DNA of 64,000 bases from Mariaggregatimicrobium sp964498785 (GTDB lineage: Bacteria; Zhuqueibacterota; Zhuqueibacteria; Thermofontimicrobiales; Thiofontviventaceae). Location: NCBI GenBank assembly GCA_964498785.1, contig CAZCJL010000021.1, forward strand, positions 6,621-70,620, written 5' to 3'. Position numbers and translations under genes: made by a program. Shown here piece after piece: positions 62,537 to 64,000 of this stretch (its first letter is position 1; each line of letters starts with the position of its first letter). Under the pieces are notes generated by a model. It was not told the DNA's origin and made no database searches. It was given only the letters and a program-made list of their open reading frames with translations.

Positions 62537-62568
62537 GTACGGGCAGATACAATAAAATCTGCCCGTGC
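62537..62568 (+). terminator. Strong hairpin after pgk
   Basis: ACGGGCAGAT pairs with ATCTGCCCGT (10 perfect base pairs, extendable to 12) across an eight-base loop, starting nine bases after the pgk stop. No U-run follows, so it may terminate with help or act as a 3' stabiliser. Confidence 0.65.
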
Positions 62569-62639
62569 AGCTATTAAACAGGTAGTTAACAACGTTGACA
62601 ATTTTGGTGGTAAAAAGTTTGCTACTTAATTTTATTCTT

Positions 62640-62821
62640 AACCTGCATTATTCACAAAACGTGCCACAGAAGCACAAAGGTCACAGAGAAACAATAACGT
62701 GTGTGCACATTACTTTTCAAACTGAATTAAGAAAAATATGAGTTACTATTGTTTGCGTAACGTTATGAAAATAAAAACGCTGTGTACTCTGAGCCTCTGT
62801 GGCTATGAATTTTTCAGGTTA
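62640..62821. repeat. Palindromic CACAGAG-class intergenic repeat
   Basis: The left arm (62640-62688) reads TAACCTG, ATTCA, GCCACAGAAGCACAAAGG and TCACAGAG. The right arm (62776-62821), read inverted, has TTAACCTGAAAAATTCATAG, CCACAGAGGCTCAGAG and TACACAGCG. The arms align with few changes and are separated by about 90 bases of AT-rich sequence. It is the clearest copy of this repeat class in the window and occupies most of the 374-base gap between pgk and fdhE. Confidence 0.65.
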
Positions 62822-62901
62822 ATTCATACAAAAAAATATATTTCCCGACTGATACATAATTTTCATTAATTTGCACTGCAACATTGAGCTTAGGAACCAT
62901 A

Positions 62902-63774
62902 ATGATCGAAAATACACGGGATCCCCAGTATTTATATGATAATTATCTCCGTTTTTTTGAAGACCTTCTGACTATTCAGGTCAAAAATATGCAGCACCTG
63001 ATCGCGGTTGTTTCTTTTCGCGAATTGAATAAAATTGATGTCGACGACAGAATCCGAAATGGAGGTCAAATAATTTCAACCAATGAAATCCTTGTAGAAG
63101 AAAAAGAATTGGAACACATATTCGATTCCATTTTACCTGTGTTAAAACGTTATTTAATAAATAAAAAAGAACTTGGTAAATTTGAGGATTTCTATGATAA
63201 ACGAAAAATATCATTAAAAGAAATGATTGAAAATGTATTAACTCGAAATATAAATAAATGGCACGAAATGTCTCAGCGGTATTCTATTGCCAGTGAATTT
63301 ATGTTTGAAATTAGCGAGTATATTGCCATGCCTTATTTGGAATTATGCTCAGAATATTTCAATAAAAAACTGAAAAAAGACACCTGGAGAAGATCAACCT
63401 GCCCTATTTGCGGTAGTCCTCCATCAATGGCCCTGTTACAGGAAAATGTAAATGAAAAGATTATATGGTGTCATCTTTGTGATACAGAATGGACGTTTTC
63501 AGATAAAGTATGTCCATTTTGTGAAAATGAAGATTTGAAATCGATTAAACATATTTTCCCGCCTGTAAGCTCACCGTATCGTATTGACGCATGTGATAAA
63601 TGCCGATATTTCCTGAAAATAATTGATGCTCAGCTTATCTCGAAACCACCCCAATTTGTTATCGAAAATCTACGAACAAAAGATTTGGAAACTATCGCAC
63701 TAAGTAAAGGTTATAAATCTTATAATTTTATCGGTGGCAGTCAGGCATTGTCAAATACAAAAACAGGTTCGTGA
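62902..63774 (+). CDS. fdhE: FdhE-like formate dehydrogenase accessory protein
   Basis: A 290-residue protein. The N-terminal 165 residues are helical. The C-terminal part has four CXXC pairs that bind iron or zinc as rubredoxin-like ribbons: CPICGSPP, CHLCDTEW, CPFCENED and CDKCRYF, the pattern of FdhE, which helps mature respiratory formate dehydrogenases. The ATG at 62902 follows TAGGA; the TTG six codons earlier lacks a site. Formate dehydrogenase structural genes would be expected beyond the right edge. Closeness to the edge limits the context. Confidence 0.85.
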   Translation: MIENTRDPQYLYDNYLRFFEDLLTIQVKNMQHLIAVVSFRELNKIDVDDRIRNGGQIISTNEILVEEKELEHIFDSILPVLKRYLINKKELGKFEDFYDKRKISLKEMIENVLTRNINKWHEMSQRYSIASEFMFEISEYIAMPYLELCSEYFNKKLKKDTWRRSTCPICGSPPSMALLQENVNEKIIWCHLCDTEWTFSDKVCPFCENEDLKSIKHIFPPVSSPYRIDACDKCRYFLKIIDAQLISKPPQFVIENLRTKDLETIALSKGYKSYNFIGGSQALSNTKTGS

Positions 63775-64000
63775 TGTCCCTGGTGTATTGTATTGCATAA
63801 AGCAATGCACTCCGGCGTGAAATCTTTTTATGGATTTCGAAATTCTCAAATTCTGCTGCAAACTTTCCGGTTGCGGACTATATAATCAATAATGTAACAA
63901 CACCACGAAAGGCTGATTATGAAAAACGATATCGAAAGTATTAAGATAATCCTGAATCCGTGACAACAATTTGCTTTAGACAGAATTAAATACTTGATTA
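63775..64000. other. Terminal intergenic stretch with weak hairpin
   Basis: GTATTGC-ATAAA-GCAATGC (63790-63808) forms a seven-base-pair stem after fdhE, with a T-rich run (AATCTTTTT) some 20 bases later; it may be a weak terminator. A 15-codon frame opens at 63919 and meets TGA at 63961, continuing open to the window end if that TGA were read through. The sequence ends before anything further can be judged. Confidence 0.35.

Noticed and set aside
63919..63963. Annotated selenoprotein or short coding gene
   Set aside because: There is no SECIS-like hairpin directly after the TGA and no recognised protein start, and the contig ends too soon to judge.
1..64000. CRISPR arrays, insertion sequences, tRNA or rRNA genes
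   Set aside because: No regularly spaced direct repeats, transposase-like frames, tRNA-like cloverleafs or rRNA segments were noticed on either strand by reading; short tRNAs could still have been missed without a covariance search.

Overview
The window is about 64 kb of AT-rich bacterial chromosome with dense, mostly co-directional operons. The organism is probably a member of the FCB supergroup (Bacteroidota, Chlorobi, Calditrichota, KSB1 and relatives). The evidence is a 1584-residue secreted protein ending in a Por/type IX-like sorting domain, two PorV/PorQ-like outer-membrane proteins, a small bS22/COX24-like basic protein, and a general Gram-negative set (BamD, Lnt, an Omp85 barrel, PlsC). 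No rRNA, tRNA, insertion sequence or CRISPR array was seen, so the genus cannot be named.

Layout. 1-1478 (minus) is the 5' part of an MrpA-type antiporter gene. 2362-7116 encodes the large PA14-containing secreted protein. 7483-8028 encodes a SpoU-family RNA methyltransferase. 8395-20307 is one plus-strand gas-vesicle operon. It holds gvpA, two related coiled-coil genes, gvpN, gvpO, a small unknown gene, three gvpF/L paralogues (the first carrying a J domain), gvpG, a GvpS-GvpK fusion, gvpJ, gvpH, a CDC48-type double AAA+ ATPase, a second small-heat-shock-like protein, a receiver-only response regulator and an unknown protein. 20310-47884 is a long minus-strand housekeeping block: Nudix, Crp-like regulator, plsC, nadD, bamD, a PorV-like barrel, lnt, a structured RNA candidate, an HU-family gene, two tandem RelA/SpoT homologues, dnaB, UDG, coaBC, rpoZ, gmk, remA, yicC, a second PorV-like gene, mutS, nadK, xseB, xseA, a large sensor kinase, a second HU/IHF gene, an FmdB-like zinc ribbon and sppA. 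48419-49762 is an ECF sigma/anti-sigma operon. After a plus-strand M49-like lipoprotein peptidase (49971-51647) comes another minus-strand block: CDF transporter, sensor kinase, DUF4390-like protein, Omp85 barrel and MmcQ/YjbR. 57269-63774 (plus) carries a POT-like transporter, an alanine-dehydrogenase-like enzyme, a CoA-transferase, pgk and fdhE.

The most unusual region is the gas-vesicle operon. It combines three classes of protein-remodelling factor (a J domain fused to GvpF/L, two alpha-crystallin proteins and a CDC48 ATPase) with a GvpS-GvpK fusion. It also has a pair of repeat-containing coiled-coil proteins in the place where a shell-reinforcing GvpC might be expected. A candidate sigma-54 promoter precedes gvpA and stem-loops follow it.

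Other points of interest are a highly structured non-coding RNA candidate at 26948-27246 with a 16-bp closing helix and a U-tract, two adjacent RSH enzymes whose hydrolase and synthetase sites appear to have decayed in complementary ways, and palindromic CGCAGAG/CACAGAG-type intergenic repeats. All functional calls rest on motif recognition by eye; no database search was run.
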